Of a DNA stretch of 64,000 nt, positions 18,714 through 27,559 are shown in pieces. Positions within the stretch are counted from its first letter, which is position 1; each line of letters opens with the position of its first letter. A model generated the notes under the pieces. The model saw only the letters and a list, made by a program, of their open reading frames with translations. It was not told the origin of the DNA and did not search any database. The position numbers were made by a program, and so were the translations under genes. This DNA comes from Winogradskyella undariae (GTDB taxonomy: Bacteria > Bacteroidota > Bacteroidia > Flavobacteriales > Flavobacteriaceae), in the NCBI RefSeq assembly GCF_013285155.1, contig NZ_JABTEL010000004.1, forward strand, positions 186,001-250,000, read 5' to 3'.

Positions 18714-19169
18714 TCAATAATCGCTAGCTAACATTAATGTACAATAGTTATCTTGTTCTGTATATCGATTACTGTCAAGCATAGTCTTATTAAGCTGATC
18801 TATAAAGAATAGCTTACAATCTTGCTCAACACTATAAAAAACCTGTAAATAATCGATGCTTTTATGTTGTTTTACTAAGTCTTGAGTGAACACATAGATT
18901 TCTAATATCTCTTCTGGTGTTAAACAACTATTTACATTTTGAGTAACATAAAATGTTCCATGAAAGAAATAATCGCCTTCATTTTCTTGAAGTTTATATT
19001 CCAAGTTGTTTATAAATGTGTGTTGACTTATTAAACAACCTAACTCCTTTTTAGAGTAGCTTAAATGTTTCGCTATATTCTCATTTGTATAATTAAGTTC
19101 TTTCAACTGCAAGTAAACATTATAGTCTGCTACTTCTCTTTGTTTGTCATTTTCTTTGTGAATATTCAT
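18714..19169 (-). CDS. Hypothetical protein of element A
   Basis: 151 residues, acidic and aromatic-rich, no signal peptide. The first 50 residues (YLQLKELNYTNENIAKHLSYSKKELGCLIS) look like a helix-turn-helix of the kind that recognises DNA. The rest (GDYFFHGTFYVTQN, EEILEIYVFTQDLVKQH) is unrecognised. Its ATG overlaps the TGA of the upstream broken frame (ATGA), so it was once translationally coupled to a gene that is now decayed. Confidence 0.55.
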   Translation of the reverse strand: MNIHKENDKQREVADYNVYLQLKELNYTNENIAKHLSYSKKELGCLISQHTFINNLEYKLQENEGDYFFHGTFYVTQNVNSCLTPEEILEIYVFTQDLVKQHKSIDYLQVFYSVEQDCKLFFIDQLNKTMLDSNRYTEQDNYCTLMLASDY

Positions 19170-19537
19170 AGTGCAAAGTTTTGGTAACCTTCACCATTTT
19201 TATCCATAAAAGATAACTGTTGCATATCTTTTTTATTAGAGTGGCCTTTATAGCTTAAAGCTTTAACAACTTGCAAGTTCGCTTTATCGAGAGGTTATGT
19301 TGTATTTCTTTAGTACGTAAATAAAGAATAATAGACCTGCTTTATTTGCCGAAGTTTCTTTGAGTGCCTTCCTCTTTAATAAAAAGACACTGAAAGAAAT
19401 TTTTACTTTTTAAATTGGTTACCTTTAAGTATGGAGGTCTTACGTTCAATTGTATTTGAATCTATAATGTCAAACACTAAAATACCTTCTGAATCTTCAC
19501 CATAAATTTTACTGTATTTAATCTTATACTCTAAATT
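19166..19537 (-). pseudogene. Frameshifted remnant of an element A gene
   Basis: Three coding-like minus-strand segments in different frames. Directly after the stop of 19538-20134 the same frame runs on for 44 codons (containing KIYGEDSEGILVFDIIDSN) to a TAA at 19403-19405. The next segment (VFLLKRKALKETSANKAG, then LLFFIYVLKKYNIT) and the last (LDKANLQVVKALSYKGH, ending YQNFAL at a TGA that overlaps the next ATG) are in other frames. It looks like one gene broken by a stop and at least two frameshifts; sequencing errors could mimic this. Product unrecognised. Confidence 0.5.
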
Positions 19538-20134
19538 TTAACCACTAGGTTTTATACCATTTTCAATCAAATACTGTTTTCCATGGTTATATTTAGAGAA
19601 CTTATCAATACATATTGATTTTACCTTATTGGATTTTAAATACTCAATACTTGTGGGAAATTCAATAATAACTGCCTCTAATGTTTTATGACATAAATTA
19701 ACCTTAATCAGTTTTAGAAAACCAATTGATGATTCTTTGCTCGTTACATATTTTTCAAATAATTCGAGCTTTTCATTATCATCAGTCAACGAGTTCCATT
19801 TCGGTTTTAAACGTTTGGGATGATATACTCCCTTAGTTCCCATATTCTGAACACGCTCATCAATAATTCTAATCAATTGTTTTTTCGATATCGGATTCTT
19901 TGACTTAGTAGTTAATTCAATATCTTTCATTTTGGTATTTGTGTCAATCTTATTTCCTGATTTTGTTTCAAACACTCGTGGTCCAAGTCTGAAATGATCT
20001 GGTTTAATTTTGGTAACGCTAAGACCTAATACGGTTATGGTATCTAATTTCTTAAAAGGGACGTTCCTTTCTTCTAGGTAAGCAACAAAGTCATTCTGTC
20101 CCATGATTTTAAAATTGGTTCTTTTTCCGCTCAT
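19538..20134 (-). CDS. Hypothetical protein of element A, possibly C-terminally truncated
   Basis: 198 residues, basic, no signal peptide or membrane helix. The N-terminus (MGQNDFVAYLEERNVPFKKLDTITVLGLSVTKIK) and a helical Lys-rich middle (PISKKQLIRIIDERVQ) give no family match that I recognise. It lies between the integrase gene (78 bp upstream) and the remnant. The frame continues in coding-like sequence for 44 codons past its TAA, so the gene may have been longer and cut by a premature stop. Confidence 0.5.
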   Translation of the reverse strand: MSGKRTNFKIMGQNDFVAYLEERNVPFKKLDTITVLGLSVTKIKPDHFRLGPRVFETKSGNKIDTNTKMKDIELTTKSKNPISKKQLIRIIDERVQNMGTKGVYHPKRLKPKWNSLTDDNEKLELFEKYVTSKESSIGFLKLIKVNLCHKTLEAVIIEFPTSIEYLKSNKVKSICIDKFSKYNHGKQYLIENGIKPSG

Positions 20135-20211
20135 TATGTATAGCTTTTAAGGGTTTTTAAATTGAATTTGTTCCGTCTGCTTTTATATTTTCAACACCTT
20201 TGGAAAACAAC

Positions 20212-21459
20212 CTATGCTGATTGTTCTAGGTACCTCAGCATCATTTCGGCATTCTCATCCTGTGACACCTTTATGTAAGTTGAAAATGCTCTTTCTGTTC
20301 GGTGACCTGTAATCTTCATAATTACTCGTGATGGAATACCTCGTTTGAACATATTAGTTGCAAATGAACGTCTTGCAGTGTGGGTTGTAATTAATTCATA
20401 TTTACTCAATGTTTGCTCAACACGTTTTCTCCCTTTAGTTCTTATTTTTAAGAAACTCTCGTTAATTTTAGCACGTCTCCCTATTTCCTTTAGGTGCTTA
20501 TTCATCGTCTGATTTACACAAGATTTAGGTAAACTATTTACATTGTCTTTATATTTTTCCATAATATCCTTGACAAAAGACATGAGAGGAATAGTTACCC
20601 ATTCGTTCGTTTTAATTGTTTTAACTTTAAAAGTGTTCCCGACAATATGTTCTTTTTTTAGTTCGCTAAAGTCACTAAATCGCAATCCTGTATAACATCC
20701 AACGATGAATAAATCTCTAACACGCTCCAATGATTTATTATAACTTAAATCAATGTCTATCATTCGTTGTAATTCTTCTTCACTTAGGTAAATATTGTTA
20801 ACCTCTTCTCTAACAGTTTTAAAATTCTTGTTCTTGTACATCAGTTGAGTGTTAAACCCTTTATCTGTAGCGTCATTCAATATCACTTTTATGTTTTTAA
20901 TCACTCTTCCAAAACCATTATTCAAAAAGCCTTGAACACCTGTATAAAACTCTTGGAAGTCATAGTAAAAATCCATATCTATATTATGCCAATCTAGTTG
21001 TGTTGCAGAATACCTCTCATATTTTCTTAATTGATTGAGTACAGTACGATATGTTTTTAATGTACCAGGACTTTTACTTTTTTTACTGATTTCAACATAA
21101 TGTTCTGCGTATTCAAAAAACGTGTATTGTGTTTTCTTTTGTTGCTCAACCTTTGTTTCATTATAAAGGGACTTAACATAAATTGTTCCTGGGTCTTCTC
21201 CCTTAATTAAAAGTCCGTTTACAATGTCATCCACCTTTTGTTTAATAGTTGTTAGATAAATATTGAAGCGATCTGAGCCAGAATAACTTCTTTTTATTTT
21301 TTGATTTTTAACGTCCCAGTAGTCATCTCTGACGTTTTTATGAGTAGTGAAATACGTAACTTTCTTTTTGTGCGAATACCGAAGCATTAGCATCGATTCT
21401 GGACTTTTAATTTTCTTTTGATGTTGGGATTTACTTAATACAAATTTTAATGTTGCCAT
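20212..21459 (-). CDS. Tyrosine recombinase (integrase) of element A
   Basis: 415 residues with the layout of Bacteroidota integrases: N-terminal arm-binding domain (about 1-95), SAM-like core-binding domain (about 100-210, FFEYAEHYVEISKKSKSPGTLKTYRTVLNQL) and catalytic domain. Catalytic residues visible: R in TGLRFSDF, H-x-x-R in THTARRSFATNMF, H/R in TGHRTERAF and the nucleophile Y in FSTYIKVS. It would integrate and excise element A. Unusually for such elements it is internal, with about 3 kb of unknown genes between it and the left end. The first Met gives the full arm-binding domain. Confidence 0.93.
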   Translation of the reverse strand: MATLKFVLSKSQHQKKIKSPESMLMLRYSHKKKVTYFTTHKNVRDDYWDVKNQKIKRSYSGSDRFNIYLTTIKQKVDDIVNGLLIKGEDPGTIYVKSLYNETKVEQQKKTQYTFFEYAEHYVEISKKSKSPGTLKTYRTVLNQLRKYERYSATQLDWHNIDMDFYYDFQEFYTGVQGFLNNGFGRVIKNIKVILNDATDKGFNTQLMYKNKNFKTVREEVNNIYLSEEELQRMIDIDLSYNKSLERVRDLFIVGCYTGLRFSDFSELKKEHIVGNTFKVKTIKTNEWVTIPLMSFVKDIMEKYKDNVNSLPKSCVNQTMNKHLKEIGRRAKINESFLKIRTKGRKRVEQTLSKYELITTHTARRSFATNMFKRGIPSRVIMKITGHRTERAFSTYIKVSQDENAEMMLRYLEQSA

Positions 21460-21592
21460 AATTTTACAATTTTATGGAACCAACCATACGCCATATTTTA
21501 ATGGAAGGTCCCTAATTTTGATATTACTTAGTTATCTTTTTTGGTGTTGTGCGTTATAGGTAGTGTCTAGCTCCAACAAGGATTTTTTGCGT

Positions 21593-22399
21593 TTACTTTT
21601 TTTGAGAAGGTGATAATTCCATTTTTTCTAATAAGTCCACTGTTTTAGCGTAAATAGGAACACCTAATTCTTGCTCAACATTTTTAAGTGTTGCGAACAG
21701 AATGTGATTTATTGAGGCATCTATAGGTAGATATCGGTCATCACTTCTAATAAGCAAATGATCTAAATGTGTATTTAGTTTTTTATTAAATGATATGAAT
21801 GTCTTAGGTAGACACAAATCTTCTACTTTTAAATGCGTCGGTTTTAAATCTTTGATTTCGTATTTAATCAAACACTCATTAGGATATTGACTAAGCGAAA
21901 ACGTCTTCTTGCGTTTAGCATTTATAATAGGGTCATATATTTTTAAATGAAGACCTTTAGTATTGCCAAACATTTTCATTGATGAAGTAGATTTCTCTAA
22001 CCTATAATCCTGTAGCCCGATAAGTGAGTTAATATAATCCTTTGAAGAATTTTCAATCTTTTGATAAGCCCCAAACTCTAATTCTATCAGTTTTGCCTCT
22101 GTCAAATCAATACCTAATATATCTGACAACGATTTCATCGCTTTTAGTAAATCTAGTGCATCAAACGCCTTAAAATTATGCCCATAAATGAGATACGGTA
22201 TACTTGAACGAATAGTGATGTTTTGTCCGCCATCAATAAATAGATCAAAATTCTTGTCGAAGAATCGACCATTAGAAACTAATGAATAATGATTATTTAA
22301 GGTTTTATGAGGTTTTAATACGTCCCAATTTATGAGACTTGAATTAACATTATATAGCTTAAACTTAATAAAGTCATAGTGATAGTTAAATAATTTCAT
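21593..22399 (-). CDS. Putative replication-associated protein of element A
   Basis: 268 residues, soluble. Three short motifs, LIELEFGAYQK (about 105-115), LHLKIYDPI (about 150) and LIKYEIKDLK (about 178), recur in the same order in the element B protein at 45041-45934 (LTQLEFGLNIK, YYFKIYDKAK, IIRIEIKYK), so the two appear homologous. The pattern recalls plasmid and phage rolling-circle-type initiation proteins (G2P/Rep-like), but a catalytic His pair or Tyr cannot be assigned. It lies 11 bp downstream of the DNA polymerase gene, in the replication operon. Confidence 0.5.
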   Translation of the reverse strand: MKLFNYHYDFIKFKLYNVNSSLINWDVLKPHKTLNNHYSLVSNGRFFDKNFDLFIDGGQNITIRSSIPYLIYGHNFKAFDALDLLKAMKSLSDILGIDLTEAKLIELEFGAYQKIENSSKDYINSLIGLQDYRLEKSTSSMKMFGNTKGLHLKIYDPIINAKRKKTFSLSQYPNECLIKYEIKDLKPTHLKVEDLCLPKTFISFNKKLNTHLDHLLIRSDDRYLPIDASINHILFATLKNVEQELGVPIYAKTVDLLEKMELSPSQKK

Positions 22400-22410
22400 A
22401 TTGTATGAGT

Positions 22411-23703
22411 TTAATGAGCCATAGCCCAGTTATGTCCTTTATCTAAACCAACTTCTAATGGTATAGACAGTCTAACCACGTTTTCCATCGTATTTTTAAC
22501 TAAGGTTTCCATAACCTCCATTTCGTCATCAGGTACTTCAAATAATAATTCATCGTGGACTTGAAGGACTAATTTTGATTTTAAGTTTTTGGTTTTTATC
22601 TGCTCATCACAGGCAACCATGGCCATCTTAATAATGTCAGCTGCTGTACCTTGAATTGGTGAGTTCATAGCCAGGCGTTTACCTGCATTACGTTCTGATA
22701 GTTTACTTGATGATAATTGTGGAATTGGTCGACGTCTTCCATAAATGGTTTCTGAATAACCGTTAGTGTCGGCGAAGTCTATCAAACTATCTAAACATGT
22801 TTTTACACCACTAAACCGCTGAAAATATTTGGACATGATAACTTCTGCTTGTTCTTTGGAATGGTGTTTTCCAGTGATTTCGGTCAGTGTTGCAGATAAA
22901 CCAAATGCTGTTTTGCCATAGATTAGTCCGAAATTAATACTCTTGGCTATTGAACGCTGCTCATCAGTAACTTCTGAATATTTAATATTGAACACTTCCG
23001 AAGCAGTTAATCTGTGTACATCTAAATTCTTCCCATTGGTATCTTTGGTGGTGTATGCTTTTAGTAGATATTCATCTTGACTCATATCAGTAACTACTCG
23101 AATTTCAATCTGAGAATAATCGGCACAGATAAACTGGCAACCTTTCTTGGGAATGAACATCTCTCTAAATCTTGATTCTAATATTATTAGCTCATTGATT
23201 TCTCCGTCATTAAGCTTGACATTGGGTATGTTCTGTAAATTAGGCTTACTGCAACTGAACCGTCCTGTTGCTGTGCCTGATTGATTAAATTGACCGTGAA
23301 GCCTTTTAGTTATTGGATTAACATTCTGTAGTTGTTTACAAAAGTTTATTAAACTAATGGTTTTGCGATAATCCAACAATAATGGAACTATCTCATGCTT
23401 ATCTATTAACTTTTTCAAGTGTGATTTATCCGTGGAATAGCAACCGTTCTTACCAACTTTATCAATTTCAGGCTGTAACTGAAGTGTCTCAAACAATAGT
23501 TTGTTTAATTGTGGAGGACTCTCTAGGTTAATTTCATCTTCAGTAAAAGCTTGTATTTGTCGTATTAATTTTTCATTAAATTTCTTGAGCTGTTTAAGAG
23601 TTTCTTTACATTTTTTAACGTCTATCTTTACACCATCAAGTTCCATCTTCATTACAACATGAAGGGTTTTATATTCTAAGTCTAGTATATCTTGGTTCAT
23701 CAT
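22411..23703 (-). CDS. Family A DNA polymerase (polymerase domain only)
   Basis: 430 residues, corresponding only to the polymerase domain of PolA. Motifs in order: TATGRFSCSKPNLQNIP (144-160), motif A CADYSQIEIRV (193-203), motif B R-x3-K-x2-NFGLIYG (250-263), SPIQGTAADIIK (348-359) and motif C LQVHDELLFEV (380-390). All catalytic residues are present (D195, R250, K254, F258, H383, D384). There is no exonuclease domain; that domain is instead at the C-terminus of the upstream gene, whose stop precedes this ATG without a gap. It presumably replicates the excised element. Phage T7-type polymerases are the nearest functional analogy. Confidence 0.93.
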   Translation of the reverse strand: MMNQDILDLEYKTLHVVMKMELDGVKIDVKKCKETLKQLKKFNEKLIRQIQAFTEDEINLESPPQLNKLLFETLQLQPEIDKVGKNGCYSTDKSHLKKLIDKHEIVPLLLDYRKTISLINFCKQLQNVNPITKRLHGQFNQSGTATGRFSCSKPNLQNIPNVKLNDGEINELIILESRFREMFIPKKGCQFICADYSQIEIRVVTDMSQDEYLLKAYTTKDTNGKNLDVHRLTASEVFNIKYSEVTDEQRSIAKSINFGLIYGKTAFGLSATLTEITGKHHSKEQAEVIMSKYFQRFSGVKTCLDSLIDFADTNGYSETIYGRRRPIPQLSSSKLSERNAGKRLAMNSPIQGTAADIIKMAMVACDEQIKTKNLKSKLVLQVHDELLFEVPDDEMEVMETLVKNTMENVVRLSIPLEVGLDKGHNWAMAH

Positions 23704-25761
23704 TTATTGATTTAATTTATTAGCTATAAAATGGTATAATTGATAGGTAAGATCCGTGTCCTCACAAGCGTATTTGGTTAACTCATCAGTAGGTATTTCA
23801 GTAATTAATTTACCACCTGTTATTTGCTTGAAGTTGATTTGTCTATACCCTAAATGCAATTCTGAAATTTCCTTTAAACCATGTTTTTTTCGATTAGGGT
23901 CTAAGAAATGGTCAAGTATCATGGTGTCTTCAATACGTCCTAAAACAGGTATTCCATAGCGATGTAAGAATTTAAGGTCGAATTTGGCATTGTGGAACAC
24001 TTTAGTAATATGCTCTGCCGTTAAAAACGTAAGTAATGGTTCTATAAACAATAATGCTTTGGCTTTATGTTTTGGAAATACAATGTTATAGCCCGTGCGC
24101 TTTTTAAACGTCAATGACATACACACAATATCATCCTGAAAACAATCAAATCCTGTCGTCTCCAAATCAACAGCTAAAACCTCATCTGAATGATCTTTAA
24201 AATGTTTTATCATTTTGTTAACCAGACGAGTCATTTTGTTGGGTGTATCGACTGTTTTATAATCGGCATCAACATCTTCAATTGTCAGTAGTGTTTGCTC
24301 TGCTTTTTGTGTAATAATCTCAAAGAATGCCTTAGAGTTTGACGGCGTCTCTTTATAAGCTAGATTTTTATATTCACAGTATTTCTTTAGTTTTACTGTG
24401 AAAGTGCGTTGTGTTGGAGCATAGCGTCTATCAACATAGCCACCATTTTTAAATTCATTGAAAAGCTCTTTCTTATGATACTTGGGTTTTTCAGCAAACT
24501 TTTCATCCAAGAAGTCTAAAAGGTCAGCACCTAATTCACTAATAAGTCTTCGCTCAATAAGGTTTACAGGATCAGCCTCAACAAGTCCGTAGTTTAAATA
24601 ATATCGAATACAAAAGATGATGAACAGTGTTACTTCATTCCATTCAAATTCATTCCAATCTTCAAAGAACTGTTGTTGAAATTCATCATATACAGTTAAA
24701 TGAGATCCATAATGTTCTGAAAGTTCTATTTCATATTTACGACGCTCCGTACTATGCCCAGAAGGTGCCTTAATCATAAAATTAGATGATAAAACTATTT
24801 TTGGAGAACGCTCAAAAGGAATTTCTATCTCGTCTTTGTACTTTCTATTTATAGTAAAGTTATCTGTAACACGACCATACATACTCTCAAAATTGAAGTT
24901 AGCCTTGACATCATTAATTGAAATGATATTAGTATTTGGTGTTGCTCTTTGAAAAGAAAATTGATTGTTACTACTGAAGTCTTTTCCTGGCAGTTCACAC
25001 AACTCCCTAAAATAACTCAACGACTTAATCAATAGACTTTTACCAGTTCCTCCATGGGCTGCATTAAGTTCATTAATAGACTGATCTAACAGAACAATAG
25101 CCTTGGTATTTGACGCCTTTTTAAATCGATGAAGTAGATAGCCGATTAAAGATAAAAACGCTTTAGATCGCTGTATTTTCTTATCCGATATGTTGTAGAT
25201 GAATTTAGCAAAATTAGTATTACGAAATAGTTTCTTGACTTTTTTTGGATTGAAATGTCTACTAATAATCTGCTCATGGAAAACATAGCCATCTAAGTTT
25301 TTGTAATTGATCAGTTCAAATCCATTTCTGGTGATTTTAACTACGGTATTCTTGAAGTATAAGAAACAGTTATCTTCTGTATCAAAATGAGAGTTAATGA
25401 TAACAGCAGGTAAAAACTTAAGGGTAAGCGGACTGAACAATTGTGGTGTCTTATTAATCCAAGCACTTTCAATTTGATCTATATAAAGACCATCAATCAT
25501 ATTGCTCTCAGAATTATTCTGTAACCATTGCTTGACTAAAGTGATAATTTCTGAATGGTCCTTTATAGTATAGACTATGTTGTCTACTATTCTTACCATT
25601 TTATAAACACCATTAACAAGAGCGTAACGAAATCCTAGCTCACCTAGAAATCTGATAAAATTTAATGTTGGTACTTTGACCTTTCCTGCGTCCTTACCTT
25701 CTTCAATGACAAACCACGGCTTAGAAATAATTTGAGATACTCGTGGAAATATATGTTCCAT
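23704..25761 (-). CDS. SF3-type helicase fused to a DEDDy 3'-5' exonuclease
   Basis: 685 residues. The N-terminal 220 residues are unrecognised and may be primase-like. Residues 225-400 are an SF3/DUF5906-like helicase: Walker A GGTGKS (237-242), Walker B-like NIISINDVKANF and a sensor region KIVLSSNF followed by the arginine-bearing STERRKYE. A winged-helix linker follows. Residues 525-685 are a PolA-type proofreading exonuclease: motif I VLAVDLETTG (D532, E534), motif II VFHNAKFDLKF and motif III YACEDTDL (Tyr-x3-Asp). So helicase and exonuclease are joined, while the polymerase is a separate adjacent protein. The two products probably form one replisome. Start ATG at 25761 lies 4 bp after the excisionase-like gene. 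Confidence 0.85.
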   Translation of the reverse strand: MEHIFPRVSQIISKPWFVIEEGKDAGKVKVPTLNFIRFLGELGFRYALVNGVYKMVRIVDNIVYTIKDHSEIITLVKQWLQNNSESNMIDGLYIDQIESAWINKTPQLFSPLTLKFLPAVIINSHFDTEDNCFLYFKNTVVKITRNGFELINYKNLDGYVFHEQIISRHFNPKKVKKLFRNTNFAKFIYNISDKKIQRSKAFLSLIGYLLHRFKKASNTKAIVLLDQSINELNAAHGGTGKSLLIKSLSYFRELCELPGKDFSSNNQFSFQRATPNTNIISINDVKANFNFESMYGRVTDNFTINRKYKDEIEIPFERSPKIVLSSNFMIKAPSGHSTERRKYEIELSEHYGSHLTVYDEFQQQFFEDWNEFEWNEVTLFIIFCIRYYLNYGLVEADPVNLIERRLISELGADLLDFLDEKFAEKPKYHKKELFNEFKNGGYVDRRYAPTQRTFTVKLKKYCEYKNLAYKETPSNSKAFFEIITQKAEQTLLTIEDVDADYKTVDTPNKMTRLVNKMIKHFKDHSDEVLAVDLETTGFDCFQDDIVCMSLTFKKRTGYNIVFPKHKAKALLFIEPLLTFLTAEHITKVFHNAKFDLKFLHRYGIPVLGRIEDTMILDHFLDPNRKKHGLKEISELHLGYRQINFKQITGGKLITEIPTDELTKYACEDTDLTYQLYHFIANKLNQ

Positions 25762-25765
25762 AACT

Positions 25766-26062
25766 CTACTGTTTTAAAGATTTAATGAAATGTTCTACTT
25801 CAGAAAGTTTGTAGCGTTTGGCACCATCAATGTCATAGACAGGGAAGTCCTTGTGTCTGCGTTTAACTTTATAAAAATGAGCTGTAGAAATTTGAAGAGC
25901 TTCGCACAACTCTACATCTTTTAAAAGTTTTTCACTCGTTATTGGCATTCCAACTAGAGCATTAGACTGCTTAGATAGTGCATCGACAACACGCTGTGCT
26001 ATCCGACTTTCTAATTCCGAAAAAGCTTTGTAAAGATGATATTGTAGTGCGTCCTGCTCCAT
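25766..26062 (-). CDS. Helix-turn-helix excisionase-like protein (DUF3853-like)
   Basis: 98 residues. The C-terminal half is a MerR/excisionase-type helix-turn-helix (LLKDVELCEALQISTAHFYKVKRRHKDFPVYDIDGAKRYKLSEVEHFI, given here as several joined motifs only for orientation: VELCEALQIS, KVKRRHKD, AKRYKLSEV). Such proteins control excision and act as regulators in Bacteroidota integrative elements. It heads the replication operon, 4 bp before the helicase gene. The element B protein at 45931-46233 occupies the equivalent place. Confidence 0.75.
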   Translation of the reverse strand: MEQDALQYHLYKAFSELESRIAQRVVDALSKQSNALVGMPITSEKLLKDVELCEALQISTAHFYKVKRRHKDFPVYDIDGAKRYKLSEVEHFIKSLKQ

Positions 26063-26143
26063 AACTTTCTGTGTTATGAAAACAAATTTATTGAGAAGTT
26101 AGGTATGTGAGTAATAAATGCGTAAAACCATTGTGAAATTACG

Positions 26144-27253
26144 TTATTTACGCAATTTTATGTTTCTGCATTCTGTTCTAAGATAATTAGGTAAATCCGA
26201 ATAATCATTACATTCGGTATGATTCAAATATGAATCTCTTATTACTGGAAAAGAAAAAAAGAAAGCGCATAAAAAATCGTACTTTCTAACATTCGTACTA
26301 TTATATTTGAATTTCTTTCTAAGACCAAGCTTCTTATAAAGCTCTCTTGTCTTTTTATCTAAATGATCTTTTAGTTCTTCTTTACCCAACTGATTTTTAA
26401 CAGTCAAATTAACTTCATAAGCAGCTATAAGTCTATTAAACTTAGTAACATCCTTTTCATAATTAAGGAGCATTTCCTTCTGAGTATTTTCCCGATAGAT
26501 TAGGTAGAGCCTATAAATTCTATCATACAAATCAGACTTGCTGATACAGTTCAGACTAAGAAAGTCTAAAGGAATTATACTATTATCATTTTTTGATTCC
26601 CTAAATAAATTATTTGATAACCTTTTAAGGTCGCTGCTAGAAAGAAAATCAGAGAAAAGTCTTTTATACTCATCCAAAACACCATTCATTTCAACATATT
26701 TTAAAATGCCCTGATTACTTTTTGTAGAAATATGAATACTGAGCGGTATTCTTATACTATTCATTGAAACAGAATCAAAGCCTTTATTGATTTTATTGTC
26801 TCTATTATTCAATATAACCCTCTTAACAGCTTCTAAGTTTGAATTGTCAAAAACAATCCAACTACTACCTACCTTTCTACCATTAATTAAATTTTTGTAA
26901 TATTTACTTCTAGTGCTATCAATGTGCTTTGAGCAATAGTATTGTAATTCTTCAGCATTAGACTTAATTTCGAATTTGTACGATATAAAATCATCTATCA
27001 TTTGCCTAGACTCGTCTATCTGTTCTATGTGAAGCCTTATATGTGATTTAGGATTACTAAAATCAAAATATCGTAATGAGTAATACATTAAAAAATATGT
27101 CTCTCCTATTGTGAATCTTTGATGATTTTGTTTGAAAAAATTTAAATCCAGTTTCTCTTCTTTTAATAGTTTCTCTAAAAAGCTGAAAACCTTTATAGCA
27201 GATTCTAACGGTATATCTGTTAATTTCAGCTTTAATCGAGAGTATTTTGGCAT
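26144..27253 (-). CDS. Hypothetical protein at the right end of element A
   Basis: 369 residues, basic, mostly helical, no signal peptide or membrane segment, and rich in Lys, Asn and Tyr. I recognise no domain. It is the first gene from the right end and is followed after 81 bp by the excisionase-like gene; element B has an unrelated-looking 284-residue gene in the same place (46344-47198). A regulatory or end-binding role is possible from position only. An ACTACTT...AAGTAGT dyad (27272-27304) sits just upstream of its start and could be an operator. Confidence 0.6.
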   Translation of the reverse strand: MPKYSRLKLKLTDIPLESAIKVFSFLEKLLKEEKLDLNFFKQNHQRFTIGETYFLMYYSLRYFDFSNPKSHIRLHIEQIDESRQMIDDFISYKFEIKSNAEELQYYCSKHIDSTRSKYYKNLINGRKVGSSWIVFDNSNLEAVKRVILNNRDNKINKGFDSVSMNSIRIPLSIHISTKSNQGILKYVEMNGVLDEYKRLFSDFLSSSDLKRLSNNLFRESKNDNSIIPLDFLSLNCISKSDLYDRIYRLYLIYRENTQKEMLLNYEKDVTKFNRLIAAYEVNLTVKNQLGKEELKDHLDKKTRELYKKLGLRKKFKYNSTNVRKYDFLCAFFFSFPVIRDSYLNHTECNDYSDLPNYLRTECRNIKLRK

Positions 27254-27481
27254 AAATGGAACTGTTGTGAGACTACTTAATTTTACTGTAGACTCAAAAG
27301 TAGTTAAAATGAGTGATTGCCAAAAACGGAAACATCGATAAGCTCTTTAGACAGAATGCCTTTAAACAAGAATGATCGATTCAGTTTTTATCAAATATTA
27401 ATCACAAAATCACAATATTATTATTTTAGTGATTAAACCTAATCTCTCGGAAGTCAATAATAGCAAGGGTTTCAGGAAAGG

Positions 27482-27501
27482 TTTGAGCATATACTTGAGC
27501 T
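27482..27501 (+). repeat. Right arm-type repeat of element A
   Basis: TTTGAGCATATACTTGAGCT: two TTGAGC units 12 bp apart, matching the pair at 17274-17299. It stands about 58 bp from the tRNA fragment; the element B arm repeat stands 49 bp from the intact tRNA with a terminator between, the same order as here. Confidence 0.45.
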
Positions 27502-27507
27502 CAATAA

Positions 27508-27545
27508 AAAAAGCCTCGAATATCTTACTGATAATCAAGGCTTTA
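27508..27545 (-). terminator. Terminator behind the displaced tRNA 3' half
   Basis: On the minus strand AAGCCTTGATTATCAG... folds back on ...GAGGCTT followed by a T-run. The position matches that of the terminator behind the intact tRNA at 47267-47292, so it is probably the old downstream terminator of the same tRNA gene. Confidence 0.5.
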
Positions 27546-27559
27546 TAAAGTTTAAAAAG

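Larger units (their letters stand above)
17272..27503. mobile_element. Integrative element A (about 10 kb)
   Basis: All nine intact genes are on the minus strand and are typical of a mobile element: tyrosine recombinase, excisionase-like protein, winged-helix Rep-like protein with iterons, family A DNA polymerase and helicase-exonuclease. Paired TTGAGC repeats lie at both ends (17274-17299 and 27482-27501). The right end is followed by a terminator and the 3' half of a tRNA gene (27560-27603), the same order (arm repeat, terminator, tRNA) seen at the right end of element B, so A probably also used this tRNA. No matching tRNA piece is visible at the left border, which abuts the end of the gspM-like gene. 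Exact ends are therefore approximate. There are no conjugation or virion genes. Confidence 0.65.
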
